This document shows, in pieces, positions 43,481 to 53,656 of a stretch of DNA of 64,000 nucleotides. The position numbers were made by a program, and so were the translations under genes. The DNA comes from an uncultured Bacteroidia bacterium. GTDB taxonomy: Bacteria; Bacteroidota; Bacteroidia; Bacteroidales; Prolixibacteraceae. The notes beneath the pieces were generated by a model, which saw only the letters and a program-made list of their open reading frames with translations, made no database searches and had not been told where the DNA came from. Location: assembly GCA_903923905.1 (NCBI GenBank), contig CAIXZH010000047.1, forward strand, positions 62,001-126,000, written 5' to 3'. Positions within the stretch are counted from its first letter, which is position 1; every line of letters starts with the position of its first letter.

Positions 43481-45988
43481 ATGGATCCTGCCACTGACCA
43501 GTTTGCTGATGTCATTCTTCCCTTGCCGCTGGCAGGATATTTCACCTATTATGTTCCTGACGAGCTCAGGGATAAGGTGCAGCCAGGCATGAGAGTAATC
43601 GTTCAATTTGGAGTGAGGAAATTTTATTCGGCGCTGGTCCATGAAGTTCATGACCGGAAACCTGCAAACTACAACACAAAACCAATTGAATATCTGATCG
43701 ATACAAGTCCTGTTGTCCCTATCGAAAGTTTTCAGTTATGGGAATGGATTGCCAGTTACTACCATTGTGCAATCGGTGAAGTCCTGAAAGCCGCCCTACC
43801 TTCAGGACTTAAGCTCGAGAGCGAAACAAGAATTAATTACAACGCCAATTATATTGAACAAACAGCGAATAAACTCACACCACGGGAGCATCTTTTGTTT
43901 GAGGCTATCCGGGAGAAACGCAGTCTTTCCATTTCTGAACTGAATAATTCGGTACTTAAGAAGAATTCAATAGCTATTGTAAAGGAGTTGCTGATCAAAG
44001 GTGCAGTTTCCGTTGAGGAAGAGATGAAGGAAAGTTACCGGCTCAAGACAATTTCAGTGATTGAGTTACCGGAACGACTTGGCAATCACCGCTCCATCAA
44101 CCTGGCACTCGACTCCCTGAGAAAGGTGCCACTTCAGCAGAAAATGCTGATCGGTTTTCTGGAGCTCTCAGAAAAAATGAAACTTAATGGTGAAATTGGG
44201 GTCACCAAAAAGGAGCTGCTTAATACAACGGGTTTAAGCGCAACAGTATTCAGCGGACTGATTAAAAAAACCATCCTGACCAATGTGGATAAAACAATCG
44301 ACAGGCTCGCCTCCTACCAGGGAGAGGTACAAGAGATATTTTCATTAAGTCAGGCCCAGACAGAGGCTTTGAATGAAATCAAACAATCATTCCAAAGTAA
44401 CCCTGTGACCCTGCTTTACGGGGTGACCTCAAGCGGAAAGACAGAGATCTACATTAAACTGATCAAAGAATGTCTCGATAAAGGGAAACAGGTGCTTTAT
44501 CTTTTGCCCGAGATTGGACTTACGACCCAGATCATTGGCCGTTTAACCCGGGTTTTCGGGGATAAAGCCGGCATATATCATTCAAAATTCAACGATTCAG
44601 AGAGGGTCGAGATCTGGAATAAGGTTCTGAATTTTGGAAAATCAAAGGCTGAAAATAATAAGAAATATGATTATCAATTAATTGTAGGGACAAGATCGGC
44701 ACTGTTTCTCCCTTTTACAGATCTCGGACTGATTGTTGTGGATGAGGAGCATGAGAACAGTTTTAAGCAATACGATCCGGCACCTCGTTACCACGCCAGG
44801 GATACTGCAGTTATTCTGGGACATCTTCAGCATGCCCCGGTTTTGCTTGGTACAGCTACCCCGGCAGTTGAAACATATTATAACGCTCAGTCCGGTAAAT
44901 ATGGGTTGGTACTTTTGAATGAACGTCATTCCCAAATGGAGATGCCTGAGATCTTAACAGCCGATTTTAAAGATGCTTACCGCCGTCGGCAGATGAACTC
45001 ACATCTTACTCCATTGTTGTTTGCTGAAATAACAAGTGCCCTTGAGCGAAAGGAGCAGGTAATTCTTTTCCAGAACAGACGCGGGTTTTCTCCGTTTATT
45101 GAGTGTAAACTTTGCGCATGGATTCCCAAATGTACTCAGTGTGATGTAAGCCTTACCTTCCACAAACACAATAATTCGCTGGTCTGTCATTATTGTGGCT
45201 ACACCATGAATCATCCGGGAAGTTGCAGTAAATGCGGATGCAAAGAGTTATCAAATAAAGGTTTCGGAACGGAAAAGGTAGAGGAAGATCTGCAGGTCAT
45301 CTTCCCGGATGCCCGAATTGAACGGATGGATTTGGATACCACAAGGGCTAAAAAAGGGTTTGAGAAAATTATTCATCGGTTCGAACAGGGAGAAATCGAT
45401 ATTCTGATTGGCACACAAATGGTTACTAAAGGCCTCGATTTTGATAATGTGAGTATCGTTGGAATCCTGAATGCAGATAATCTCCTGAATCAACCCGATT
45501 TCAGAGCTTACGAGAGAAGTTATCAACTCATGGCCCAGGTGGGAGGTCGTTCAGGCCGGAAAAACAAACGGGGAAAGGTAATCATTCAAACTTCAGAACC
45601 GACCCATCCAATAATAATCAATGTAACCGAAAACGATTATGAGGCCATGTATCGCGGTCAGATTGCCGAACGAAAACATTTTAAATATCCTCCATTTTAC
45701 CGGATGATTGGTATAACTCTGAAACACCGGGAGAAAAATGAACTCGACAGGATTGCCAGAGACCTATCTTCGAAATTACGTGAACGGTTTGGATCCCGGA
45801 TATTGGGGCCGGAATACCCTTTGATAAGTCGTATCAAAACACTATTTATTAAACAATTATGGATAAAAATTGAACGGGAAATCTCGGTTGTGAATTCCAA
45901 ACGACAAATGCAGGAGATAATCGATCAGGTGAGGTCACGTGAAGGGAATAAAACAATACAGATCGCTGTTGATGTAGATCCGATTTAA
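43481..45988 (+). CDS. priA: Primosomal replication-restart helicase PriA
   Basis: 835 residues. N-terminal DNA-binding domain (FADVILPLPLAGYFTYYVPDEL), winged helix, then the helicase core: Walker A YGVTSSGKTEIY, DEEH box VVDEEHENSFKQYD, GTATPAVET, and motif VI region QVGGRSGRKNKRGKVIIQT. A zinc-binding insert has CKLCAWIPKCTQCD and CHYCGYTMNHPGSCSKCGC. It restarts stalled replication forks by loading DnaB. It is monocistronic here and lies upstream of parA, with which it shares no overlap. Confidence 0.96.
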   Translation: MDPATDQFADVILPLPLAGYFTYYVPDELRDKVQPGMRVIVQFGVRKFYSALVHEVHDRKPANYNTKPIEYLIDTSPVVPIESFQLWEWIASYYHCAIGEVLKAALPSGLKLESETRINYNANYIEQTANKLTPREHLLFEAIREKRSLSISELNNSVLKKNSIAIVKELLIKGAVSVEEEMKESYRLKTISVIELPERLGNHRSINLALDSLRKVPLQQKMLIGFLELSEKMKLNGEIGVTKKELLNTTGLSATVFSGLIKKTILTNVDKTIDRLASYQGEVQEIFSLSQAQTEALNEIKQSFQSNPVTLLYGVTSSGKTEIYIKLIKECLDKGKQVLYLLPEIGLTTQIIGRLTRVFGDKAGIYHSKFNDSERVEIWNKVLNFGKSKAENNKKYDYQLIVGTRSALFLPFTDLGLIVVDEEHENSFKQYDPAPRYHARDTAVILGHLQHAPVLLGTATPAVETYYNAQSGKYGLVLLNERHSQMEMPEILTADFKDAYRRRQMNSHLTPLLFAEITSALERKEQVILFQNRRGFSPFIECKLCAWIPKCTQCDVSLTFHKHNNSLVCHYCGYTMNHPGSCSKCGCKELSNKGFGTEKVEEDLQVIFPDARIERMDLDTTRAKKGFEKIIHRFEQGEIDILIGTQMVTKGLDFDNVSIVGILNADNLLNQPDFRAYERSYQLMAQVGGRSGRKNKRGKVIIQTSEPTHPIIINVTENDYEAMYRGQIAERKHFKYPPFYRMIGITLKHREKNELDRIARDLSSKLRERFGSRILGPEYPLISRIKTLFIKQLWIKIEREISVVNSKRQMQEIIDQVRSREGNKTIQIAVDVDPI

Positions 45989-46089
45989 TTTTCAATATCG
46001 AAAAAATATCAACGTTGATCAAAGAGACAAATTCGAATATCTATCATTAGATCAAATAGATATAACTGTATTTTTAAATTTTTTGTTGA

Positions 46090-46167
46090 TAATTTTGTAT
46101 TATTAACAACCAATTTAAGCCATTTAGCGGGGAATGTCGGCAAATTCAGCTTAAAATGTTAATTTTG
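46090..46167 (+). promoter_or_regulatory. Two candidate -7 boxes upstream of parA
   Basis: TAATTTTG occurs at 46090-46097 and again at 46160-46167, both perfect TAnnTTTG matches. The second is 25 bp before the parA start and the more likely one. Confidence 0.5.
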
Positions 46168-46192
46168 AGCCTGTCATTTTAAATCGAAAATA

Positions 46193-46993
46193 ATGGGAAA
46201 GGTGATTGCGATAGCAAACCAAAAAGGGGGAGTCGGAAAAACGACTACAGCGATAAACCTTGCTGCCAGTCTGGCCGTTTTGGAACATCGGGTTTTACTG
46301 ATTGATGCCGATCCTCAGGCCAATGCCACATCGGGCGTTGGATTTGATGTTCGTAACGTGAAAACCAGTATTTACGAATGCGTGGTAGATGATGTCGATC
46401 CAAGAAGTATCATTCTGAATACTAAAACCCCAAATTTTGATCTTTTGCCATCTCATATCGATCTTGTGGGAGCAGAGATTGAAATGCTAAACCTCCCCAA
46501 CCGCGAAAGAGTCCTGAAACTGGTCATTGATAAGGTCTCGGGTGATTATGATTTTATCCTGATTGATTGTTCACCTTCATTAGGCCTCATTACTGTAAAT
46601 GCCTTAACTGCAGCTAATTCAGTGATAATCCCTGTTCAATGCGAATATTTTGCACTCGAAGGATTGGGTAAATTGCTGAATACCATTAAAATCATTCAAA
46701 GCAGGCTTAATCCTGAACTTCAGATCGAAGGTTTTCTACTTACCATGTTCGATGGAAGACTTACGTTGTCAAATCAGGTTTACGAGGAGGTAAAACGACA
46801 TTTCCAGGAGATGGTTTTTGAAACCATTATTTCCAGGAATATCCGGTTATCGGAGGCGCCAAGTTACGGAATTCCGGCGATCGAATATGATATCAGTTCA
46901 AAAGGTGCTCAGGCTTATCTGGCCTTTGCCCGTGAATTGCTTCAAAATAATAATATGACCAAGATCGATCACAAAGAGATTGTAGAACAATAA
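46193..46993 (+). CDS. parA: Chromosome-partitioning ATPase ParA/Soj
   Basis: 266 residues. Deviant Walker A KGGVGKTTTAINLAASL, Walker B-type VLLIDADPQANAT, and ILIDCSPSLGLITVNAL. ParA forms a dynamic gradient on the nucleoid and, with ParB at parS sites, moves the replicated origin. It starts a four-gene run parA-parB-DUF5683-transglycosylase that is typical of Bacteroidota chromosomes. No parS-like palindrome was found nearby. Confidence 0.96.
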   Translation: MGKVIAIANQKGGVGKTTTAINLAASLAVLEHRVLLIDADPQANATSGVGFDVRNVKTSIYECVVDDVDPRSIILNTKTPNFDLLPSHIDLVGAEIEMLNLPNRERVLKLVIDKVSGDYDFILIDCSPSLGLITVNALTAANSVIIPVQCEYFALEGLGKLLNTIKIIQSRLNPELQIEGFLLTMFDGRLTLSNQVYEEVKRHFQEMVFETIISRNIRLSEAPSYGIPAIEYDISSKGAQAYLAFARELLQNNNMTKIDHKEIVEQ

Positions 46994-47018
46994 TTTATTC
47001 TAAAAATATTTTCGCATC

Positions 47019-47891
47019 ATGATTAAACGAAGCGCGCTTGGCAGAGGCCTGGGAGCATTAATTGAAGGCAATGACATGCCATCCGGTAATCCTGTTTCAA
47101 ATGAAGTATCGATTAGCGAAATTGAGGCAAATCCATTTCAGCCACGTATCCATTTTGATGAGGAGGCGCTTTATGATCTGGCAAATTCAATTAAGGAACT
47201 TGGTATTATACAGCCAATTACTCTCAGAAAGCTGGCTGATCAAAAATATCAGATTATTGCAGGTGAGCGCCGGTTCAGAGCAGCTAAAATAGCAGGATTA
47301 ACCTCCATTCCCGCCTTTATCCGGGAGGCCGGAGATGAAACAATGCTCGAAATGGCACTGGTTGAGAATATTCAGCGCGAAGATCTCGATGCTATTGAAA
47401 TTGCCTTAAGTTACCAGCGGTTATTGGATGAGTGTAAGCTCACCCAGGAATCCTTAAGCGATAAGGTTGGAAAAAAACGTTCTACTATTTCCAATTATCT
47501 GCGTCTGCTCCGCCTACCGGCTGTTATACAAAAAGCAATCCGCGAACAGGAAATTACCATGGGGCATGCCCGGGCATTGGTAAATATTGAGGAACCTGAA
47601 ACACAAATCATGATCTACCGGCAAGTCGTTAAATACGATTTTTCTGTCCGTAAAACTGAAGATATTGTACGTAAGATTAGTTCAGAAGATGGAGAAGGCA
47701 CTCCTTCTGTTAAAAAATCCACCCCTTTCCCGGATGAATACCGTGATTTAAAAGATCACCTGACCAAATATTTCAATACAAGCGTAGTATTCAAAATCAA
47801 TGAATTCGGTAAAGGGAAAATTGAAATTCCTTTTGGCGACCCCAAAGATCTTGAACGAATTATTGGAATCTTTGATAAATTAAATTCTTGA
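47019..47891 (+). CDS. parB: Chromosome-partitioning protein ParB/Spo0J
   Basis: 290 residues. Starts KRSALGRGLGALIEG, then the CTP-binding ParB/sulfiredoxin-type domain with NPFQPRIHFDEEALYDLANSIKELGIIQPI, the GERRFRAA CTP-contacting motif, ALVENIQREDL, and the central helix-turn-helix (LTQESLSDKVGKKRSTISNYLRLLRLP). A C-terminal dimerisation part follows (FNTSVVFKINEFGKGKIEIPF). Directly follows parA by 25 bp. Confidence 0.96.
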   Translation: MIKRSALGRGLGALIEGNDMPSGNPVSNEVSISEIEANPFQPRIHFDEEALYDLANSIKELGIIQPITLRKLADQKYQIIAGERRFRAAKIAGLTSIPAFIREAGDETMLEMALVENIQREDLDAIEIALSYQRLLDECKLTQESLSDKVGKKRSTISNYLRLLRLPAVIQKAIREQEITMGHARALVNIEEPETQIMIYRQVVKYDFSVRKTEDIVRKISSEDGEGTPSVKKSTPFPDEYRDLKDHLTKYFNTSVVFKINEFGKGKIEIPFGDPKDLERIIGIFDKLNS

Positions 47892-47909
47892 GAATCAGCT
47901 AAAATTAGC

Positions 47910-48551
47910 ATGTTGAAAACCATTATTGCAGGGCTTTCGATTTTTTTTATTATACTTACGGGAAATCTGGAGATAAAAGCTCAGCAGATCAATATTTCGA
48001 ACGACAGTTTAAAGGTAGTTACACCCCTACATAAGGTGCAACGTTCGCCAAAAAAAGCTGCAATTTATGCTGCCCTTTTTCCTGGATTGGGTCAGATATA
48101 TAACAAGAAGTACTGGAAGCTCCCTGTTATTTACGGAGGGTATGCGGGGCTAATCTATGTTTTGGGATGGAATAACAATAACTATAAAGATTATTTTCAG
48201 GGTTATCGGATTATCGCTCAATATACGAGCATCGTTGGAATGAAACCTGCGGATCTGTTATACCTGAATAATCTGATCAAAAACCCGTCGATTAGTCTGA
48301 GTGATCCGGCAACATTTACTTATGTAGCCACTCAGCTAAAAAGCGGAAAGGATTTTTACCGAAGAGACAGGGATTTAACAATCATTTGCATCGCGGCACT
48401 TCATGTTTTAAGTGTAATCGATGCCAGTGTTGATGCCAACCTATTCGACTTTGACATCAGCGATGACATCAGTATGAAGATTGAGCCAACTGCTGTAAAT
48501 TGGGGAAACCAAAATCTGGCAATGGGTTTACATCTGGTAATACATTTTTAA
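47910..48551 (+). CDS. DUF5683-domain membrane protein
   Basis: 213 residues. A signal-like segment, then KKAAIYAALFPGLGQIYNKKYWKLPVIYGGYAGLIYVLGW, the DUF5683 signature, with hydrophobic segments before and after. It is conserved in this position after parB in Bacteroidota. Function is not known to me; the small-membrane-protein layout and the link to a murein transglycosylase suggest an envelope role. Gaps of 18 and 12 bp to neighbours imply an operon. Confidence 0.82.
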   Translation: MLKTIIAGLSIFFIILTGNLEIKAQQINISNDSLKVVTPLHKVQRSPKKAAIYAALFPGLGQIYNKKYWKLPVIYGGYAGLIYVLGWNNNNYKDYFQGYRIIAQYTSIVGMKPADLLYLNNLIKNPSISLSDPATFTYVATQLKSGKDFYRRDRDLTIICIAALHVLSVIDASVDANLFDFDISDDISMKIEPTAVNWGNQNLAMGLHLVIHF

Positions 48552-48563
48552 AAAAGAAAAGTC

Positions 48564-50186
48564 ATGAAGATTACAAATTTTGGAATTCTGGTTTTATCAT
48601 TGTTGATTTTCACGATCAATTCTATGGCTCAGGTTAATAACAACCAGCCAAACTCATCCATTAATACTGCTGAAACTCATTGCGCCGATTCTCTAAAATC
48701 TAATCTCACTGATACTATTCCCATTGATAATCTGGATAACATTTTATCTGACAAGCTCGATTCGATGGTTAATACATGGTATGTACAAAATGCCTTCCCC
48801 GTTGACAGTCTGAGAAAAGCCTGCACTGCTGATACCCTCCAAAAAGATTTGCCCGATTCAGTATATATCAGCCGTCTTCAAAATTTAGACTCCTATATTC
48901 CCCTCCCCTACAACGAATCAGTTAAGAAATTTATCAATTTTTACTTCAACAGGCGCCGGGGAATGGTATCAATCATGATGGGGCTGACCAATTACTATTT
49001 TCCGCTTTTTGAAGAAGCACTAGCCAGGTATGACCTTCCTGCAGAGTTGAAATATCTTCCAATTATTGAATCGGCCCTAAATCCGAAAATCGTATCCAGG
49101 GCTGGCGCCTCCGGACTTTGGCAATTCATGCACGGGACTGCAAAAATGTATGGCCTTGAGATCAATTCCTACATCGATGAACGGAACGACCCGATAAAAT
49201 CGACCGATGCTGCAGCACGCTATCTCAAAGATCTTTACGCTATTTATGGCGATTGGCATGTTGTTATCGCTGCCTACAACTGTGGTCCTGGAAACATCAA
49301 TAAGGCAGTGCGCCGCTCCGGAGGAAAACAAGGTTATTGGGAAATCTATTCCAGGCTCCCCAGGGAAACCAGAGGGTATATCCCGATCTTTATTGCTGCA
49401 AATTATGTCATGAATTACGCTAAGGAGCATAAACTGATGCCTGTCAACCCTACTTTCAAAATATTAACAGACACGCTGGTTATTAACTCCTACCTGAATT
49501 TTGAACAAATTGCTTCAGTGCTGAATATTCCCATTATGGAAATCAGACAGTTGAATCCCCAATATAAAAGAGATATTATCCCTGCAAGAGCTGATAAACA
49601 CTTTGTACTTAAATTGCCTATTGATAAAATCTCGCCATTTATTGATAGCCAGACTCAGATTTTTGCCTTTAACCGTGATAAATACTTTCCAAATAATCAG
49701 ATAGTTCCGCTTAAAGGGGATCAGGGATCCAGATACTTTGACACGGAGGGGAAGAAAAAAATTTATTATACGGTGAAGTCGGGAGATAATCCGCGTGCCA
49801 TTGCGAAAAAATATAAAATAGGAACCAGTTTATTGTGCGAGTGGAATAATATCCGGCACAATAAGGTCAAAGTAGGTCAGAAGCTGGCAATCTATGTGGA
49901 GGATAAATCTATTGTCGTTAAGAAAGGGTCAAAAAGCGCTAAAACAGAAGTTTTAAAGATAGAAGGTTCCAGGGAAACGGTCCAGAAACCAACTGATTCG
50001 ATCACAGGAAAGAGTAACCTGATTGAGGAATATACTTATTATACTGTCCGGCCTGGAGATAGCCTATATACCATTGCCAAACAATTTGCAGGTGTTTCTG
50101 ACAAAGAGATCAAATTGTTGAATAACATCAAAAATGCCAAAGGTCTGGTTATTGGACAAAAACTCAAAATCCCTGTCAAGGCATAA
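48564..50186 (+). CDS. Membrane-bound lytic murein transglycosylase with LysM repeats (MltD type)
   Basis: 540 residues, signal peptide (1-22). Goose-lysozyme-like SLT domain at about 155-290: LPIIESALNPKIVSRAGASGLWQFM with the catalytic Glu in ESALNP, and DWHVVIAAYNCGPGNINKAVRRSGG. Two LysM modules follow, YTVKSGDNPRAIAKKYKIG near 396 and YTVRPGDSLYTIAKQF near 493, which bind peptidoglycan. It cleaves glycan strands with formation of 1,6-anhydromuramic acid. Last gene of the parAB run. Confidence 0.92.
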   Translation: MKITNFGILVLSLLIFTINSMAQVNNNQPNSSINTAETHCADSLKSNLTDTIPIDNLDNILSDKLDSMVNTWYVQNAFPVDSLRKACTADTLQKDLPDSVYISRLQNLDSYIPLPYNESVKKFINFYFNRRRGMVSIMMGLTNYYFPLFEEALARYDLPAELKYLPIIESALNPKIVSRAGASGLWQFMHGTAKMYGLEINSYIDERNDPIKSTDAAARYLKDLYAIYGDWHVVIAAYNCGPGNINKAVRRSGGKQGYWEIYSRLPRETRGYIPIFIAANYVMNYAKEHKLMPVNPTFKILTDTLVINSYLNFEQIASVLNIPIMEIRQLNPQYKRDIIPARADKHFVLKLPIDKISPFIDSQTQIFAFNRDKYFPNNQIVPLKGDQGSRYFDTEGKKKIYYTVKSGDNPRAIAKKYKIGTSLLCEWNNIRHNKVKVGQKLAIYVEDKSIVVKKGSKSAKTEVLKIEGSRETVQKPTDSITGKSNLIEEYTYYTVRPGDSLYTIAKQFAGVSDKEIKLLNNIKNAKGLVIGQKLKIPVKA

Positions 50187-50276
50187 ATTTATGATAATCC
50201 TTGCCCCCATTGTTCCTTAAATTGGATTAATCCTGCAATGAAGTAGCAGATGATTTACAAATCAGAGAATAAAGGG

Positions 50277-51701
50277 TTATTTTAGACTTTTCTGCTCTGA
50301 CGGATCTCCCAATTTTAATGACAGGTTACCTGAAAACACCATATTCGCTTTTACAGACTCCGGGCTTAGGTAAAGTTCCGAAACCGACAACCGCGCCAGT
50401 CTACCATTTAATTCAAACCCAAAACCTAACGGGTAATGCCTGATCAGATGCGATATTTGTTGCTCAATTCCCGCTATATTCGATTTAAAGGGTATAGCAA
50501 CCGATCGGGTAATTGCCCGTTCTATCTTTCCGCTAAAAAGCCATTTTGAAGAACGCATTGCCAGATTACGGGTTTTAATATCAAATTTAAGCTCCCTGAT
50601 CCGAAGCGTAGTATCTTCAGCATTGAAATAGGGTATCCCGGTCAGGTAAAGGATTCCATTGATACTTCCCGACACTTTGGTTTCTACGGCCATTTTCTCA
50701 TTGGTCCCATAGACTCTGAAAGTTTCAAACCGGATTCGTCGGCTCCCAAAGGTAAATATGGAGTCACCGATCTCCTGCTTGATCATCCTGTTAATAGTGG
50801 TGTAAGGGATATCAGTCAACAGGTTGATTTTAAAAGTATCGCTAGGCAATTTTATCGGCTCAATTTGGGGTAACGGAGCAACTCTTCCTGCAGAAGGGAC
50901 ATTATCCATTAAGCACATAACTTCAGATGTAATTCCTGCGCCAAGCCTGATATGCCCTGCAGAACCTTGTACCGGCACGATGGTTACCGCGTAAGGGTTA
51001 ATAGATAACCAGGCATTATAATCACCTGGAATCTTAAAAGGTTCAAACAACATTCCCCAACCCTTCTTTGCATAACTCTTAAAGTCAAAATCATTGGCAA
51101 AAATTTCATCAATATCCCTGGAGAATGTACTCAGATAGGCTGGCAGTATCAGATTTGCGATAAACGTGATCGGGATATCCATGCTGCCAATCTTTACTGC
51201 AGGCTTTTTAGTCCACACATAACCATCTGATTGAGTAACTGTTTTTACACTCCAGTCGGGATTAATAGTCAATTTGGTTTTATAACGGAGTCTGATCTGA
51301 CCTGTATATTCCCACGAATTTATCATTGGCAGATTATATCCGAATATTCTCACCCCTTTTTGAAAAGCGACACGTGCGGGCAATTCCCAACTCATTTCGC
51401 TTTGTTCAAAACTAAGTTTGATTTGTCCAGCCTTCCATGCCTTTAGTTTCAGGTTATCATTGCCATTGTCAGTAAAACTGGTATCCTGATATAAAATACT
51501 ATCGGTATGCTCATTTATAAGTCTTTCCAATTTTGAAACCTCCAAATCAGCATACAAATTAATGATTGAAGCCTGAGGCTTCCTGAAATTTGATTTATAG
51601 CTTTCGACAGGCATCTGGGGCCGAAGCACTGTGCAGCTGAACAGCAAAACTATACCGCAAAATACAATCAAACCAAATGTTGAAAAGTTTATGGACTTCA
51701 T
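50277..51701 (-). CDS. DUF4403-family lipoprotein
   Basis: 474 residues. Lipoprotein signal MKSINFSTFGLIVFCGIVLLFSC gives a lipidated Cys23. The body (SIINLYADLEVSKLERLINEHTDSILYQ, WELPARVAFQKGVRIFGYN, and IRELKFDIKTRNLAMRSSKW) matches the DUF4403 family of Bacteroidota and Proteobacteria, an envelope protein of tubular-lipid-binding-like fold whose role is unknown. It is convergent with the transglycosylase gene (90-bp gap) and separate from punA by about 95 bp. Confidence 0.8.
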   Translation of the reverse strand: MKSINFSTFGLIVFCGIVLLFSCTVLRPQMPVESYKSNFRKPQASIINLYADLEVSKLERLINEHTDSILYQDTSFTDNGNDNLKLKAWKAGQIKLSFEQSEMSWELPARVAFQKGVRIFGYNLPMINSWEYTGQIRLRYKTKLTINPDWSVKTVTQSDGYVWTKKPAVKIGSMDIPITFIANLILPAYLSTFSRDIDEIFANDFDFKSYAKKGWGMLFEPFKIPGDYNAWLSINPYAVTIVPVQGSAGHIRLGAGITSEVMCLMDNVPSAGRVAPLPQIEPIKLPSDTFKINLLTDIPYTTINRMIKQEIGDSIFTFGSRRIRFETFRVYGTNEKMAVETKVSGSINGILYLTGIPYFNAEDTTLRIRELKFDIKTRNLAMRSSKWLFSGKIERAITRSVAIPFKSNIAGIEQQISHLIRHYPLGFGFELNGRLARLSVSELYLSPESVKANMVFSGNLSLKLGDPSEQKSLK

Positions 51702-51795
51702 AACTTATTTTAAAAAAAATTGGCAGTGAAAATCTGCAAACCGATAAAATCATGACTGAAAAAAGCCTTTGATTGTGTTTGCGAAGCTAAAATAA

Positions 51796-52608
51796 TCACA
51801 AACTAGAAATCAACTCTTTAATGATCAGACTCATTTTGGGTTCGGCTTTCATTGCCACCTCCTGAACCTCTGCATGAGAGATTTCCACGATTTCGCCTGG
51901 TACGCCACTATCTGTAATTATTGAGATCCCAAATACACTCATTCCCATGTGACGTGCGGCAATTACCTCCGGAACAGTTGACATTCCTATTGCGTCTCCT
52001 CCCAATATACGAAACATTCTGTATTCGGCCGGGGTTTCAAATGTCGGACCTGAAACGCCAATATAAACACCCTCTTTAAGATCAATATGGTTTTCCAAGG
52101 CAATTTTGCGCGCGAGTCTTCGAAGGTTCAGATCATACACCATACTCATATCCGGAAATCGCACGCCCAGTTCATCTAAATTAGGTCCGATAAGCGGATT
52201 ATCTCCAAACATATTGATATGATCATTGATCATCATGAGATCACCAACCCTAAACCCGGGATTAAGTCCACCACTGGCATTTGACACTATTAATGTATTA
52301 ATTCCCAAATAGTTCATCACTCTCACCGGGAAAGCGACCTTTTGCATATCATAACCTTCATAGTAGTGAAATCTTCCCTGCATTGCCAACACGTTCCTGC
52401 CACCCAGTTTCCCGAAAATAAGTTGTCCCTTATGCCCTTCGACAGTTGAAACAGGGAAGTTAGGAATATCGACGTATTCAATGGTCTTTAAGATCCTGAT
52501 CTCTTTGACCAGTCCGCCAAGTCCTGTTCCCAATATTATTCCAATCTCGGCTTTAACTCCAGTTACTGCCTGAATAAAAGTTGAAGTTTCCTTTATTTTC
52601 TTTAACAT
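51796..52608 (-). CDS. punA: Purine-nucleoside phosphorylase
   Basis: About 270 residues from the ATG at 52608 (MLKKIKETSTFIQAVTG). Trimeric PNP family: IGIILGTGLGGLVKEI, phosphate and purine contacts in MQGRFHYYEGYDMQKVAFPVRVM, VSNASGGLNPGFRVGDLMMINDHIN and GVSGPTFETPAEYRMFRILGGDAIGMSTVPEVIAARHMGM. Splits inosine or guanosine with phosphate for purine salvage. The first 56 bp overlap the 3' end of lpxK in another frame; the ATG at 52644 would make the overlap 92 bp. The upstream gene order matches other Bacteroidota. Confidence 0.93.
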   Translation of the reverse strand: MLKKIKETSTFIQAVTGVKAEIGIILGTGLGGLVKEIRILKTIEYVDIPNFPVSTVEGHKGQLIFGKLGGRNVLAMQGRFHYYEGYDMQKVAFPVRVMNYLGINTLIVSNASGGLNPGFRVGDLMMINDHINMFGDNPLIGPNLDELGVRFPDMSMVYDLNLRRLARKIALENHIDLKEGVYIGVSGPTFETPAEYRMFRILGGDAIGMSTVPEVIAARHMGMSVFGISIITDSGVPGEIVEISHAEVQEVAMKAEPKMSLIIKELISSL

Positions 52609-53647
52609 AGTCAAGTATTTTCCGGTTGAATTCTTTTCCCGCATTATTCATGAAGCTAATTTTGACGGGAATATAATACAAACTTTGTCGGATCTCCTCC
52701 GGGATTGAATTTAGGTCCCGAAATCTAACCATATCTTTCTCAGTTGTGACTATAATTTTATTTGTATTGGGGATTGAATCAAATTTTGTTTTTATCCGAT
52801 CGATATCTTTCCCGGTGTACTGATGGTGATCATTGAAAATCATCTCCTGGAGATCATGCGATCCATGGGTGATATATTTTTTAAAGGGGGTTGGGTTTGC
52901 AATACCTGTTACCAATAACACAGCTAATCCATCAGTTAGCTCACCGATTGGAGCAGCCACCTCGTTTTTAAAGACCGGAATTAGATCACCATAAGTGATT
53001 CTAGAAAAATACAAACTTTGATATGGTCTGACATTCAGCTCCTTGATTATTATTCGTTCATCAATTGGTTTTATCTCGGCCGGGCACTTTGTAACGATGA
53101 TAATGGTGGCCCTGGATTTATTGGAGGCAGATTCGCGCAGTCGTCCGTAAGGCAGGAGCGAATCCTTGGTAATTAAACGGTTATAATCAGTCAATAAAAT
53201 ATTGATTCCCGGAGTAACATACTGATGCTGGAAGGCGTCATCGAGAAGAATTACATCTGGCTTTTCGCGCATTGCGATCAATCGCCTGATCCCTCTTACA
53301 CGATTGGCATCAACGGCTACGATTAATTCTTTGAATTTTAGTTTAATCTGTAATGGTTCATCACCGACCTGCCTGACTGTAGAAGTAGTTTCAACTAAAT
53401 AAAATCCCCGGGTTTTTCTTTTGTAACCACGGCTCAAAATGGCCACCTTAAATTTAGCTTTTAATAAGGCCGCGATATATTCAGTGTGCGGAGTTTTACC
53501 CGTTCCACCTGCCGTAATGTTTCCAACTGAAATTACCGGCAGATCAAATTCCTTCGAAGAGAGTAACCGGAGATTAAAAAGCTCATTTCGCAGACTTACG
53601 GCAATGCCATAAAACAGAGATAAAAATTTCAGGATGAGGTACTTCAC
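52553..53647 (-). CDS. lpxK: Tetraacyldisaccharide 4'-kinase LpxK
   Basis: 364 residues. Kinase of lipid A biosynthesis that phosphorylates the 4' position of the tetraacyl disaccharide at the inner membrane. N-terminal membrane-associated helix (LILKFLSLFYGIAVSLRN), Walker A VGNITAGGTGKTPHTEYIA, YKRKTRGFYLV, and VILLDDAFQHQYVTPGINILL (the DDxFQH motif). Its end overlaps the start of punA. It is 9 bp from sppA, so sppA-lpxK-punA form a minus-strand operon. Confidence 0.94.
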   Translation of the reverse strand: MKYLILKFLSLFYGIAVSLRNELFNLRLLSSKEFDLPVISVGNITAGGTGKTPHTEYIAALLKAKFKVAILSRGYKRKTRGFYLVETTSTVRQVGDEPLQIKLKFKELIVAVDANRVRGIRRLIAMREKPDVILLDDAFQHQYVTPGINILLTDYNRLITKDSLLPYGRLRESASNKSRATIIIVTKCPAEIKPIDERIIIKELNVRPYQSLYFSRITYGDLIPVFKNEVAAPIGELTDGLAVLLVTGIANPTPFKKYITHGSHDLQEMIFNDHHQYTGKDIDRIKTKFDSIPNTNKIIVTTEKDMVRFRDLNSIPEEIRQSLYYIPVKISFMNNAGKEFNRKILDYVKENKGNFNFYSGSNWS

Positions 53648-53656
53648 CTTATATAA

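Noticed and set aside
43242-43592. 116-codon plus-strand frame before priA
   Set aside because: It overlaps the priA start in another frame, has no recognisable features, and the TAGATTTG promoter favours priA.
46000-50200. parS site near parAB
   Set aside because: I looked for palindromes like TGTTTCACGTGAAACA and found none; parS sites may lie outside the window.
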